Assembly: GCA_964544155.1 (NCBI GenBank)
Contig: CAZJAH010000035.1
Location: forward strand, 1-30,760
From: CAZJAH01 sp964544155
Lineage (GTDB): Bacteria; Bacteroidota; Ignavibacteria; Kapaibacteriales; UBA2268
Direction of reading: 5' to 3'
Length of the DNA stretch: 30,760 nt
The position numbers were made by a program, and so were the translations under genes. The notes under the pieces were generated by a model. It was not told the DNA's origin, did not search any database, and saw only the letters and a program-made list of their open reading frames with translations. Shown here piece after piece: positions 14,970 to 23,283 of this stretch (position 1 is the stretch's first letter; each line of letters opens with the position of its first letter).

Positions 14970-15839
14970 TCACTCCTTTAGTTTAACTGATTCCGCCTGA
15001 AGTATATGCATGTCATTTGTATTATTGTTGTATACAAAGGCTACGAGTTTTAAATCGTCTGGTTTCCAGTCCAGATCGGCGGGTATAGTGTAACTAATTG
15101 TTTTTTTAAGCTCATCACCTTCTTCAATTGTTTCGAGGCTAACCTCCTCGCCCCATGTTCCGTTCATGCTTCCGCGAAGTACGTTGTTATGTTCGTATTC
15201 TTCAATAATGGGGTTAGCTTTATTCCGGTCATCCTGCTGGGCTGCGATGACATTATCCTCAACTATATAAACGCAAAGATAGTGGTTCTCGCTACCCTGA
15301 TTGAAGTAATTCATGCTTACTTCTGCTGTGATCTCCCTTTTGCTTTCATTGTATTCGGGATCAATACTTATCGACAGGCCGGGTTCGTTATCGATCAAAT
15401 CCGAAATGGCAGGCGCCCAGTTACCTGAAAGCAGATATTTGGCGCCGCCTGAACCCGCGTCCTGCCTGTTTATCATAGCTACAGGGGTAAACTGAATGCC
15501 GAACTGCGAACTTATATCATTACCAACAGCCGTGCGGAATTCATAATCAAAGATAGATCCGGGATGAGGCCTTGCAAGGGATGTAGCATGTATATTGATT
15601 ATTATTATCCTGCCTTCGGGATACAGCTCCTGCAGCTCGTGGGCGTAATCAGACGCTTCGGGGCAGTTACCGCAGCGGAAGCCTGTAAATTCCTCAAAAA
15701 GAATATTCTGAACTTTATCTGTTGTATCTATATGTCCCGGTGTTACTTGATCATAATAGGGCGGATTTATCTCATCACATGAATAAATCCCTATGGCGGT
15801 AATCATTAAAGCTATATATTTTATAAATCCTGTTCTCAT
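14970..15839 (-). CDS. Omp28-like lipoprotein with thioredoxin-type CGNC motif
   Basis: This 289-residue lipoprotein has a signal peptide and lipobox ending at C21 (GIYSC). The mature part begins with a thioredoxin-like fold. FEEFTGFRCGNCP holds the CxxC pair C56/C59, and FTP at 117-119 supplies the cis-proline. The C-terminal half is a beta-rich Omp28-type domain. Proteins of this family in Bacteroidota are anchored to the outer membrane. The CGNC pair suggests disulfide exchange or a redox-sensing role, which is inference. It lies eight bases downstream of the DUF6029 barrel gene on the same strand and is almost certainly cotranscribed with it. Confidence 0.82.
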   Translation of the reverse strand: MRTGFIKYIALMITAIGIYSCDEINPPYYDQVTPGHIDTTDKVQNILFEEFTGFRCGNCPEASDYAHELQELYPEGRIIIINIHATSLARPHPGSIFDYEFRTAVGNDISSQFGIQFTPVAMINRQDAGSGGAKYLLSGNWAPAISDLIDNEPGLSISIDPEYNESKREITAEVSMNYFNQGSENHYLCVYIVEDNVIAAQQDDRNKANPIIEEYEHNNVLRGSMNGTWGEEVSLETIEEGDELKKTISYTIPADLDWKPDDLKLVAFVYNNNTNDMHILQAESVKLKE

Positions 15840-15847
15840 TATTTCTC

Positions 15848-17497
15848 CTAAAAAGATGATGACACACTTAAGGTAAAGCCGTTTGATGCCTCAATAGGCC
15901 TGCAAACACCGCCAACGCAAATAATGCCGCCGCGCTGCCTTCCGTATCCTATGCTGAGCCTGGTGGCTCCATGTAAATAGGCGACATTGCCGTTCAAATA
16001 GTGTATGCGCCTATCAGTATAGTCGTTGCCGTAATTGTATTCATCATAAAAAGTTAAGAACCAGCTGTTATCCAAAGTCAGTTCTAACAGGGCCATTGCC
16101 CAGTTGCCGTTTACGTTGTCAGGCACTTTAAGAATCGAATCCTGATCAGCCCAAACATGCTGGAGTTCCATCCTCAGGGCGTTTGTTTCGGCTAACTGCT
16201 GCGTCATATCGAGAACGACTATATTGGCATTAACCATTCCAAAAAACGCCGCACCTTCATTTTCGAGTACGTCCTTATCATAATCCAGATTGATATATGT
16301 AAGTTGTGTTTTGAACTTATCAGTCCAGCGTCTGTAAAAATCTATATTAATATCCTGGAAAAACATTCTGTCGCTGACCGAGAAAAAAGGGGAATCGTAA
16401 GTGAGATCGCCTGTCGGGTCTCTTTCTATATCATGTACACGGGAATAATTGATATTTACCGTTGTGCCGTATTCACCGCCGAGAGCAGAACCTTCAGGCA
16501 GCAGGAATGTAAGCTCAGCCTGCGCGCCGGCTTCGCCGAGCAACTGTGTAGCGTACGGAAAAATGGACGCAAGCTTATAAGCATGCTGCCTGGTAAGAGG
16601 CGGTATATAATTAATCTGAAGATCATTACCCAGAGCGGCTCTGTCGGAGCGAAAATCCATATTATCTACTCTGTGCAGATCTACTGATAAACTAAAACCT
16701 GACTTAAAGTATGAAGCAGATATTAACAGGCCATTGCCGGGATTAAAAGAAAAATCATTCGCAGAGGAAGGATCATTAAATTTATATGCATACTCGGCGT
16801 CGAGTGTAAAATCATAAGTTGCCAGAGATAACCTTGTCGAATAAGCCAGAACGTTTTCAGGAAGCTTGTAGATAGGCTCGCGGTCGGCCTGGTATTTACT
16901 GATTACGCTGCCGCCAAGGGTCATAAATAAATCTTCAGGTATCAGGCCGGGCAATAGAGAATTTACATCAAACCGGATATCACCGCCGCGAACAATGCCA
17001 TCGCCTTTATCCCAGTAATTGCGCTGCCTGCCGATAAGAGCCGTTAGCTCTATACCGTCGGTTGGCTTAAGCTTGAAATTCAGCCCATCCACGGCATTAT
17101 CATAGCCGAGCGCCCTTTCTTCATAAGCCCTGAATATAAGCCCGCTGCCGAATTGCTCATAAAAATCGCCTGCGGTTATTTCATAAAAATCCGATTTGTA
17201 TTTCACTTGCCTGTAGGCTATACCGGAACCTTTATAGCGGCTGTCAAATCCCAGAATGGGATTGAGATATGATTCATACCTCATCGCTACTTCGAAATCT
17301 CCCACATAATAGTATAGGTTTAGGAAAGCGTTTGATAAAATTGATTCGTCCACTTCGGGAGCGTCTATTACCGAATCTTTTGCGTAGGTTTGGGCATCGA
17401 GCTGAAAATTTCCGCTGAAACGCCCTATATCCTGCGATAGTGAATCTGCTGTGAAAAAGAATGCCAGCATTACCGGTAGCAAAAACCACTTGTACAT
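15848..17497 (-). CDS. DUF6029-family outer-membrane beta-barrel protein
   Basis: This 549-residue protein has a signal peptide (about residues 1-22). The start of the mature chain shows the RFSGNFQLDAQTY motif, and GDFYEQFGSGLIFRAYEER follows, with GSGLIFRAYEERALGYDNA as the family hallmark. Alternating strand pattern throughout and a terminal aromatic (SVSSSF) fit an outer-membrane barrel of Bacteroidota. The substrate or partner is unknown. The Omp28-like lipoprotein gene follows at eight bases, so the two may form an outer-membrane pair. The function of DUF6029 proteins has not been established to my knowledge. Confidence 0.8.
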   Translation of the reverse strand: MYKWFLLPVMLAFFFTADSLSQDIGRFSGNFQLDAQTYAKDSVIDAPEVDESILSNAFLNLYYYVGDFEVAMRYESYLNPILGFDSRYKGSGIAYRQVKYKSDFYEITAGDFYEQFGSGLIFRAYEERALGYDNAVDGLNFKLKPTDGIELTALIGRQRNYWDKGDGIVRGGDIRFDVNSLLPGLIPEDLFMTLGGSVISKYQADREPIYKLPENVLAYSTRLSLATYDFTLDAEYAYKFNDPSSANDFSFNPGNGLLISASYFKSGFSLSVDLHRVDNMDFRSDRAALGNDLQINYIPPLTRQHAYKLASIFPYATQLLGEAGAQAELTFLLPEGSALGGEYGTTVNINYSRVHDIERDPTGDLTYDSPFFSVSDRMFFQDINIDFYRRWTDKFKTQLTYINLDYDKDVLENEGAAFFGMVNANIVVLDMTQQLAETNALRMELQHVWADQDSILKVPDNVNGNWAMALLELTLDNSWFLTFYDEYNYGNDYTDRRIHYLNGNVAYLHGATRLSIGYGRQRGGIICVGGVCRPIEASNGFTLSVSSSF

Positions 17498-17566
17498 CTC
17501 TTAATCCTTAAAGAATTATTACTTTTATCAGCCGTCAAATATACTAAACTTTAGGGAGAATTCTAT

Positions 17567-17719
17567 TTAGCTGTCCTTTGGCTGCCTGGGGTTCATGATA
17601 TTGGGGCCTTCCTCTCCGGAGCTCTAAAAGCGCTTTGTAGGATAAGCGAGGGATACATCTTCGATTGTTGAGAATTTTTCAAGCAGGCCTCCCCATATTT
17701 TTTGCTCAGTGGCCCTTTT
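17567..17719 (-). pseudogene. Decayed C-terminal fragment of an MscS-type mechanosensitive channel
   Basis: Directly after the trmB stop, and in the same reading frame, the minus strand encodes KRATEQKIWGGLLEKF and then EDVSLAYPTKRF. This is followed by TAG (17626-17624) and then SSGEEGPNIMNPRQPKDS up to a TAA at 17569-17567. The IWGGLLEKF...AYPTxRF pattern is that of the cytoplasmic C-terminus of MscS-like channels, in which tyrosine normally follows RF. The TAG is thus a simple nonsense change of that tyrosine codon. The rest of the gene is absent. There is no start codon, so this is a remnant, probably left by a deletion that joined it to trmB. The identification rests on about 30 residues and is moderate. 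Confidence 0.5.
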
Positions 17720-18391
17720 TTACTTTTTAGTGCAGATAAGCCTGTACACTTCTATGTCCTTTCGTTTGCAGAAATTTTCCTTATTTGTGTAGGGCAGGGG
17801 CCATTCGTCCCTGCTTTTTATTTCATTATAGTTAAAAATTCCGGAACGTTCAAGTTCATTAAGATGGTGTTCGTGCACATAATCAAGGTCAGTTGCCAGG
17901 TATAACACTCCGTCGTCCTTGAGAGCGCGGTGGCAGTCTTTTATAAATGGTTCCCTGAAAAGCCTGCGTTTCTGCTGCTTTCTCTTTGGCCAGGGGTCAG
18001 GAAAAAGATAGAAGATTTTTTCAATGCTTTTGTCTTTTATAAAATTCATTCCGTTTATTACGCTGTACCAAAGCGCCGAGCAGTTATGAATCGATTCGCC
18101 TTCTATAACTGAATTAATCCACTTTACAGCGCCTTTGCGGAGCTCGATTCCCAGAATATTTTTTTCCGGATAAAGCTCTGCCATATGCAGCAGGAAAAAA
18201 CCCTTGCCGCAGCCTATATCCAGCATATCAGGCAGGCGCTTATTCGCGAAGCGTTTGCTCCAGTCGATGTTGTCATATAATGGCGGATAGCCTTCGGGTA
18301 ATAGCTCCAGCTCCGAAGCGGGGAAATACATATTAGCAGATGTATGATGCCTCAGCTTCGGATAGGGGTATTTATCAAAATCTATTTCCAT
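17720..18391 (-). CDS. trmB: tRNA (guanine-N7-)-methyltransferase
   Basis: This 223-residue enzyme methylates G46 of tRNAs using S-adenosylmethionine. Motif I is DIGCGKGFFLLHMAE (58 onward), with an acidic residue ending the next strand in LGIELR (E83). The family signature FPDPWPKRKQQKRR begins at residue 130, and LATDLDYVHEH is the later conserved block. Length is normal and the C-terminal LICTKK is typical. The N-terminus is slightly extended with aromatic residues but starts at a good ATG. The gene is on the minus strand downstream of the coiled-coil lipoprotein gene. Immediately past its stop codon an mscS-like remnant continues in the same frame. Confidence 0.95.
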   Translation of the reverse strand: MEIDFDKYPYPKLRHHTSANMYFPASELELLPEGYPPLYDNIDWSKRFANKRLPDMLDIGCGKGFFLLHMAELYPEKNILGIELRKGAVKWINSVIEGESIHNCSALWYSVINGMNFIKDKSIEKIFYLFPDPWPKRKQQKRRLFREPFIKDCHRALKDDGVLYLATDLDYVHEHHLNELERSGIFNYNEIKSRDEWPLPYTNKENFCKRKDIEVYRLICTKK

Positions 18392-18447
18392 TTTAACTAA
18401 TTAGCATAATTTATTACTATAAGTATTAAATTTTCTGCAGCTTCAAA

Positions 18448-18933
18448 TCACTCTGCCGTTTCCAGATTATTCAGCTGCCCTTTTAGCCTATCCAGTTCCA
18501 GTTTAAACTTTTTTGATTCATTGAGCAGCATGCTGAGCTCATTTTGTATATCTGCAGTTCCCTCGCCCTGATACTGATCTAAGTGATTACCGGTATTTTC
18601 AATCAGCGTTTCGGATTCCCCGGTCAAGGTATAGACAATACCCAGCGCTTCTCCGACTTCTTTTTCGGAATAACTTTCGCCTTCAGCGTCAAAAATATCA
18701 TTTAATTCTTTCATCAGCCTTTTTGTGGAATTATTGAGTTCCTCAACGTACCATTTCTGGCTTTCGATAAATTCTTTTGCGTGCCGCGGGTTATCAGTGA
18801 TTTTTTCCAGCCTTTCAAGCCGCCACAGAAGCTGCTCCATGCTTCTTTCGATTTCTTCTTTCTGTTCATTATCCCCACAGGAAACAAACAAGACAGTAAG
18901 GATGACAAATAATGCCATGCTGAACTTTTTCAT
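18448..18933 (-). CDS. Small coiled-coil lipoprotein
   Basis: This 161-residue protein has a lipoprotein signal with the lipobox ending at C19 (LFVSC). The mature part is almost entirely charged helix with heptad-like leucine spacing, as in the LLWRLERLEKI and LELDRLKGQLNNLE segments, so it is probably a coiled coil. I do not recognise a family. It starts 18 bases after the mlaE stop, which implies cotranscription. Its location in the envelope and its neighbour suggest a link to lipid transport or outer-membrane maintenance, but this is inference. Confidence 0.7.
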   Translation of the reverse strand: MKKFSMALFVILTVLFVSCGDNEQKEEIERSMEQLLWRLERLEKITDNPRHAKEFIESQKWYVEELNNSTKRLMKELNDIFDAEGESYSEKEVGEALGIVYTLTGESETLIENTGNHLDQYQGEGTADIQNELSMLLNESKKFKLELDRLKGQLNNLETAE

Positions 18934-18951
18934 AATGAATCGCCTGAATTT

Positions 18952-19731
18952 TTAAAAAACATAACCGAAGAGGGCATCGAGAATTAGTATAGCCGCGGCC
19001 GAAAGCGTAAAGGCCCTTACAGTGCTGTTACCAACACCTTCAGCGCCGCCTCTTGTGGAAAATCCCACATGCACGCCTATGAGCGCGGTTACCCCTCCGA
19101 ATATTAAAGACTTTGATAGCCCGATTATTATTTCACTTACCTGGAAAAATCTTTGCACGGATTCGAAAAATGCTGGAAAGGTGAAGTCAAACTTCACCAT
19201 GGTAAGTATAAATCCTCCGGCCAGTGCAACCAGATTTGAAAATACCACAAGCACAGGCATCATCACCAAAATTGCAACCGCCCGCGGCATACCCAGGAAG
19301 CGGTTTTTATCTATTGCCATCATCTCAAGGGCGTCTACCTGTTCCGTTACGTTCATTGTGCCGATCTGTGCTGCCATAGAAGCGCCGACCCTGCCGGCAA
19401 TTATAAGCGCAGTCAGAACTGGTGTCAACTCTGTGAATACCACGGTCGCAATAGAGGATCCGATAAAAGGCTTGGCTATTGCCAGCAAGTTGAACTTCTC
19501 GAATAAGTTAGTGGCCTGAAGCGCGGCTATGGCGCCTGTGAATGAGCCTATCAGCACTACCAGGGGCAGGGAGTCATAGCCGATCACAGCCATCTGCTCC
19601 AGCACCAGTTTGCGGTCCTTGAAAACGCGCGGGAAATACCTTGCCACACGTACAGCCAGTATGATTATACGGCCCAGCTCAGAAAAGAAATTCAACATTT
19701 TGCGCCCTATCAGGGCTAAAAATGACAGCAT
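18952..19731 (-). CDS. mlaE: MlaE-family ABC transporter permease
   Basis: This inner-membrane permease of the lipid-transport (Mce/Mla) ABC family is 259 residues long with several hydrophobic spans. The conserved core includes GSFTGAIAALQA, TELTPVLTALIIAGRVGASMAAQIGTM (split at the TELTPVLTALI and GRVGASMAA blocks) and EQVDALEMMAI. I chose the ATG at 19731 rather than the GTG one codon upstream. In other bacteria it works with the ATPase MlaF and the MCE protein MlaD, which are not adjacent here. The next gene downstream is a coiled-coil lipoprotein. The family call is firm; the lipid substrate and direction of transport are not shown by sequence. Confidence 0.93.
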   Translation of the reverse strand: MLSFLALIGRKMLNFFSELGRIIILAVRVARYFPRVFKDRKLVLEQMAVIGYDSLPLVVLIGSFTGAIAALQATNLFEKFNLLAIAKPFIGSSIATVVFTELTPVLTALIIAGRVGASMAAQIGTMNVTEQVDALEMMAIDKNRFLGMPRAVAILVMMPVLVVFSNLVALAGGFILTMVKFDFTFPAFFESVQRFFQVSEIIIGLSKSLIFGGVTALIGVHVGFSTRGGAEGVGNSTVRAFTLSAAAILILDALFGYVF

Positions 19732-19936
19732 CACGCCCGCAATTTTGTTAATTAATTCCAGACAAATATAAGGCTTTATCAGCTATTATCTGAATTGAAA
19801 ATGAGTGAGCAAAGAAACAGGTATAAATTGTTTAATTTTTGATAAATTAAATATAGATTTGATATGATAGCAAAGAGGCAATACTTCAGTTGTAACAACA
19901 ATAAGCCATACTTTTTAAAATAGATTTGTACTCTTA

Positions 19937-20416
19937 AATAATTTTAATACAATTGAAAGAACAAAATCATTATTAAAACAATATGGGATCAAATTAGTTT
20001 TAATAAAAAAATTAGAGAAAACCCCGGTCGATGGTTTTTCATTTTGGTCAGATGAGAATCCTGCTATTGCTTTGACCCTAAGACATAGCAGAATAGACAA
20101 TTTTGCTTTTACCATCATGCATGAAATTGCCCATATAGACTTGCATTTAATGCAAAATAAAGAAAAGCAATTTTTGGATTTAGAAAAAGACAATGTACAG
20201 GATTCATTTGAGAGCGAAGCCAATTCGTATGCTCAGAAAAAATTAATCCCGGTTAAATGCTGGGAATACATAAAAAGCAGATTTCCTGCTACGGATGAGG
20301 ATATCTATGAAATATCCAAGAATTACTCTATTCATCCGGCGATTATTTTAGGCAGGATTAGTTTTGAAACGAATTCATACGGCTTAAAGACCCGCATCGA
20401 TAAAAAGTTAAAGTGA
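19937..20416 (+). pseudogene. N-terminally truncated ImmA/IrrE (HigA-type) metallopeptidase remnant
   Basis: The frame is open from just after a TAA at 19934-19936 to a TGA at 20414-20416. It matches the C-terminal peptidase half of XRE-ImmA/IrrE proteins, from KQYGIKLVLIKKLEKTP through NPAIALTLRHSRIDNF to the zinc motif MHEIAHIDLH and a downstream ESEAN glutamate. The DNA-binding helix-turn-helix that should precede it is missing, and no ATG begins the conserved part. A TTG at 20072 gives the only start near it, but that would cut the conserved LTLRHSRIDNF block. It is best read as a fragment left by deletion. The 202 bases upstream carry no recognisable partner toxin. If translated, the peptidase fold would be incomplete. 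Confidence 0.7.
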
Positions 20417-20529
20417 TGCAAAAACAATTAATATTATTGCTAATAGCCACAGCCGCTCCGCCTGGAGGAAATAATTAACATATCCTTCGTTATTAATTTT
20501 AATTAATGATTAACCGGATATAAAGGATA

Positions 20530-20910
20530 ATGTTAAAAGAAAACATCAAAATATTTGCCGAATATGCTGCTTCATTCATGGAGTTCATCGGAATTGCCAT
20601 TATTTCCCTGGTCACTGTTTATGTTATTGCTTATGGAATAATACAATTTATCAAAAACAAAGATCATTATATTGCTTATGAAAATATACGCAGGAGGCTT
20701 GGGTACGGAATTCTGCTCGGCCTGGAAATCCTTATCGGCGCTGACATAATTCATACCGTCGCGGTTAAATTCGATCTTAAGACTGTCAGCGTTCTCGCTA
20801 TCATCGTAGTAATACGAACTGTTTTGAGTTTTACCATGGATGTAGAAATAAAAGGCAGATGGCCATGGCAGCAAAAGGACGCCCAGGGGAGTGATAAGGG
20901 CATGGGATAG
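20530..20910 (+). CDS. DUF1622 membrane protein
   Basis: This 126-residue protein has three predicted hydrophobic segments (about 18-42, 62-80 and 86-104) and the DUF1622 pattern RRRLGYGILLGLEILIGADII with RTVLSF near the third segment; the GYGILLGLEILIGADI core is diagnostic. DUF1622 proteins are small integral membrane proteins of unknown function found across many bacteria. The gene has an AAGGA a few bases before the ATG. It lies between the truncated peptidase fragment and the paa operon, apparently transcribed separately. I can say nothing firm about its role. Confidence 0.85.
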   Translation: MLKENIKIFAEYAASFMEFIGIAIISLVTVYVIAYGIIQFIKNKDHYIAYENIRRRLGYGILLGLEILIGADIIHTVAVKFDLKTVSVLAIIVVIRTVLSFTMDVEIKGRWPWQQKDAQGSDKGMG

Positions 20911-21004
20911 AACCGCACGGCCTTTACCGCATCTTTTTTATTATTAATAAAACTTAATCGGATGAGCTTCGTCTGTTTTTGAACTTTTTCTTATAATCGC
21001 GTAT

Positions 21005-21793
21005 ATGCCAATGGAATATAAATTCATTAAAAACGGGGTGGAGGATTCGGTCGCTTTTATAATCCTCAACCGCCCCGAAAAGCTCAACAGCATCAACAAA
21101 GAAATGGCGCTCGAAATCCAGCACGCCTTAGACAGCGCCGCCTCTGATACAGGCATCAGGGCCGTTTACCTGAGCGGCGAAGGAAGGGCTTTCTGCGCCG
21201 GGCAGGACCTTTCTGAAGTCATAGGCAAGGATGAAATGCCCCTTAGCGACATTGTCCGTGAAAGCTATAATCCCATTATTAAAAAGATCCGCTATATCGA
21301 GAAACCGGTTGTTTGCGGCGTTAACGGAGTTGCAGCCGGCGCGGGAGCCAATCTCGCCCTGGCTTGCGATATCGTTTTTGCTTCGGATACGGCTAATTTC
21401 ATTCAGTCATTCAGCGGAATCGGACTTATACCGGATAGCGGGGGAACATTTTTCCTGCCGAGAAAAATAGGGCTTGCGCGGGCTACAGCCATGATGTTCA
21501 CCGGAGAAAAAGTTTCTGCTAATAAAGCTAAGAAATGGGGCCTTATATATAGGTCGGTGGAGCCGGCAATTCTCGAAAAAGAAGCGCTCGGCATGGCCAA
21601 AAAGCTTGCGAAAATGCCCACGAAAGGCCTGGCATATACAAAAATGCTGCTGAATATGTCATTCCGCAACAGCCTGGAAGACCAGCTCGACATGGAAATG
21701 GAATACCAGGCAAAAGCAGGATCCACAGCGGATTACAAAGAAGGCGTGGATGCTTTCCTCGAAAAAAGAATACCTGAATTTAAAGGAAAATAA
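21005..21793 (+). CDS. paaG: 2-(1,2-epoxy-1,2-dihydrophenyl)acetyl-CoA isomerase
   Basis: This 262-residue crotonase-fold enzyme has GRAFCAGQDL near residues 60-70 and the oxyanion-hole segment NGVAAGAGANLALACDIV near 102-119, followed by GIGLIPDSGG. In the phenylacetate pathway PaaG converts the ring 1,2-epoxide of phenylacetyl-CoA to the seven-membered oxepin-CoA. Crotonase-fold sequence alone would leave other enoyl-CoA hydratase roles open. The surrounding paaH, paaI, paaJ, paaY and paaZ genes make PaaG the best call. A second ATG two codons in is an equal start. It opens the gene cluster; the epoxidase genes paaABCDE that supply its substrate are not nearby. Confidence 0.9.
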   Translation: MPMEYKFIKNGVEDSVAFIILNRPEKLNSINKEMALEIQHALDSAASDTGIRAVYLSGEGRAFCAGQDLSEVIGKDEMPLSDIVRESYNPIIKKIRYIEKPVVCGVNGVAAGAGANLALACDIVFASDTANFIQSFSGIGLIPDSGGTFFLPRKIGLARATAMMFTGEKVSANKAKKWGLIYRSVEPAILEKEALGMAKKLAKMPTKGLAYTKMLLNMSFRNSLEDQLDMEMEYQAKAGSTADYKEGVDAFLEKRIPEFKGK

Positions 21794-21803
21794 AGGAGTC
21801 AAT

Positions 21804-23249
21804 ATGAATCTGAAATTAAAGAAAATCTCGAAATTATCACCCTCGGCGAACAGATTGCTGATCGCAAGAAAAGATAGCGACCTGACTTCATTCAATATCA
21901 GCGAAGAGGACGCAAATTACATAAAAGCAAAGTTTGATAAAGACCAGAAATTAGTCACTCTCAATCAGGGCGGCAAGCATCTTTATATTCAGCTTATCAA
22001 CGAAAAAGAAAATATCAACCAAACAAAAGAGCAGCTCAGGAAAGCAGCCAATAAGGCTCATGGCCTGATCTGTGATAATAATGTTGAAGACATCACCATT
22101 GAAGGCGATACAGACAAAAAGGAAATCCTGCTTGCCTACGCCGAAGGGCTGGCATTATCGAATTATCAGTTCCTCAAATATTTTTCAGACCCGGATAAAA
22201 AGAAATATTCCCTGAAAACTGTATCTGTTTTCAATAAGGAGGTTAAGGCAAAGGATCTGGAGCTTCTTTCGATTATCTGCGAATCCGTTTACATAGCACG
22301 CGATCTTGTGAACGAGCCGCTATCATACCTGACAGCGGAAAAATTAGCCGATGAAGCAAAAGCACTTTCCAAAAAAGCAAAGATCAAAACTACAATTTAT
22401 GATAAAAAGAAAATTGAATCTTTCGGAATGGGCGGCCTGCTGGCTGTGAACAAAGGCAGTATAGACCCTCCTACATTCACAGTTATGGAATGGAAGCCCA
22501 AAAACGCAATTAACAAGCAGCCCCTCGCGCTGGTAGGTAAAGGAGTTGTGTTTGATACCGGCGGGCTGAGCCTTAAACCGACTGCCGACAGCATGGACTA
22601 CATGAAGTCTGATATGGCAGGAGCCGCGGCAGTAATTGCCACTATATACGCGGTAGCAAAAGCAGAACTGCCCGTGCATGTTATCGCGTTTATCCCCGCT
22701 ACGGACAACCGTCCGGACGGCAACGCTTACGCTCCGGGCGACGTAATAAAAATGTTCAACGGTAAAACCGTCGAAGTACTTAATACGGACGCTGAAGGCA
22801 GGATGATACTGGCAGACGCACTCAGTTATTCCGAAAAATACAAACCTGAATTGACCATAGATGTCGCTACACTGACAGGAGCTGCTTCAGCCGCCATTGG
22901 GCCGATGGGAATCGCCGCTATGGGCAATGCGCCAGACACTTTCTTTGATATAATGAAAAAATCCGGCGAAAACGTGTATGAAAGGATTGCCATATTCCCA
23001 TTCTGGGATGAATATTCCGAAATGCTGAAATCAGATATTGCCGACCTTAAGAACATAGGCGGCAAAAAAGCCGGCGCCATCACTGCTGGTAAATTCCTCG
23101 AGAATTTCACACAATATCCTTTTATTCATCTGGATATTGCCAGTATGGCATATATGAAGTCCGCAGACAGCTACCGAGGCAAAAACGGTTCAGGGATACC
23201 CGTAAGGCTTTTATTCGATTTCATTAGCAGTCTCAGCTTAACGAAATAA
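21804..23249 (+). CDS. pepA: M17 leucyl aminopeptidase
   Basis: This cytosolic peptidase removes N-terminal residues from peptides, using two metal ions. The catalytic domain shows VGKGVVFDTGGLSLKP, with YMKSDMAGAAAV after it, and NTDAEGRMILADAL, which supply the metal ligands and catalytic lysine and arginine. The 481-residue length is normal. The frame runs further upstream into paaG, but the true start is the ATG at 21804, which has an AAAGGAG site (21792-21798) five bases before it. It lies ten bases after the paaG stop and ahead of paaH, so it is inside the paa transcript. An aminopeptidase is not part of known phenylacetate pathways, so this placement is odd. Confidence 0.93.
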   Translation: MNLKLKKISKLSPSANRLLIARKDSDLTSFNISEEDANYIKAKFDKDQKLVTLNQGGKHLYIQLINEKENINQTKEQLRKAANKAHGLICDNNVEDITIEGDTDKKEILLAYAEGLALSNYQFLKYFSDPDKKKYSLKTVSVFNKEVKAKDLELLSIICESVYIARDLVNEPLSYLTAEKLADEAKALSKKAKIKTTIYDKKKIESFGMGGLLAVNKGSIDPPTFTVMEWKPKNAINKQPLALVGKGVVFDTGGLSLKPTADSMDYMKSDMAGAAAVIATIYAVAKAELPVHVIAFIPATDNRPDGNAYAPGDVIKMFNGKTVEVLNTDAEGRMILADALSYSEKYKPELTIDVATLTGAASAAIGPMGIAAMGNAPDTFFDIMKKSGENVYERIAIFPFWDEYSEMLKSDIADLKNIGGKKAGAITAGKFLENFTQYPFIHLDIASMAYMKSADSYRGKNGSGIPVRLLFDFISSLSLTK

Positions 23250-23283
23250 TTTTTGTTGAATTTTTAATAAAGAATTTCTTTTT

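Noticed and set aside
17624..17626. TAG as a recoded sense codon
   Set aside because: Other genes here end normally at TAG or other stops, the fragment has no start, and TAA also separates it from trmB; decay is simpler.
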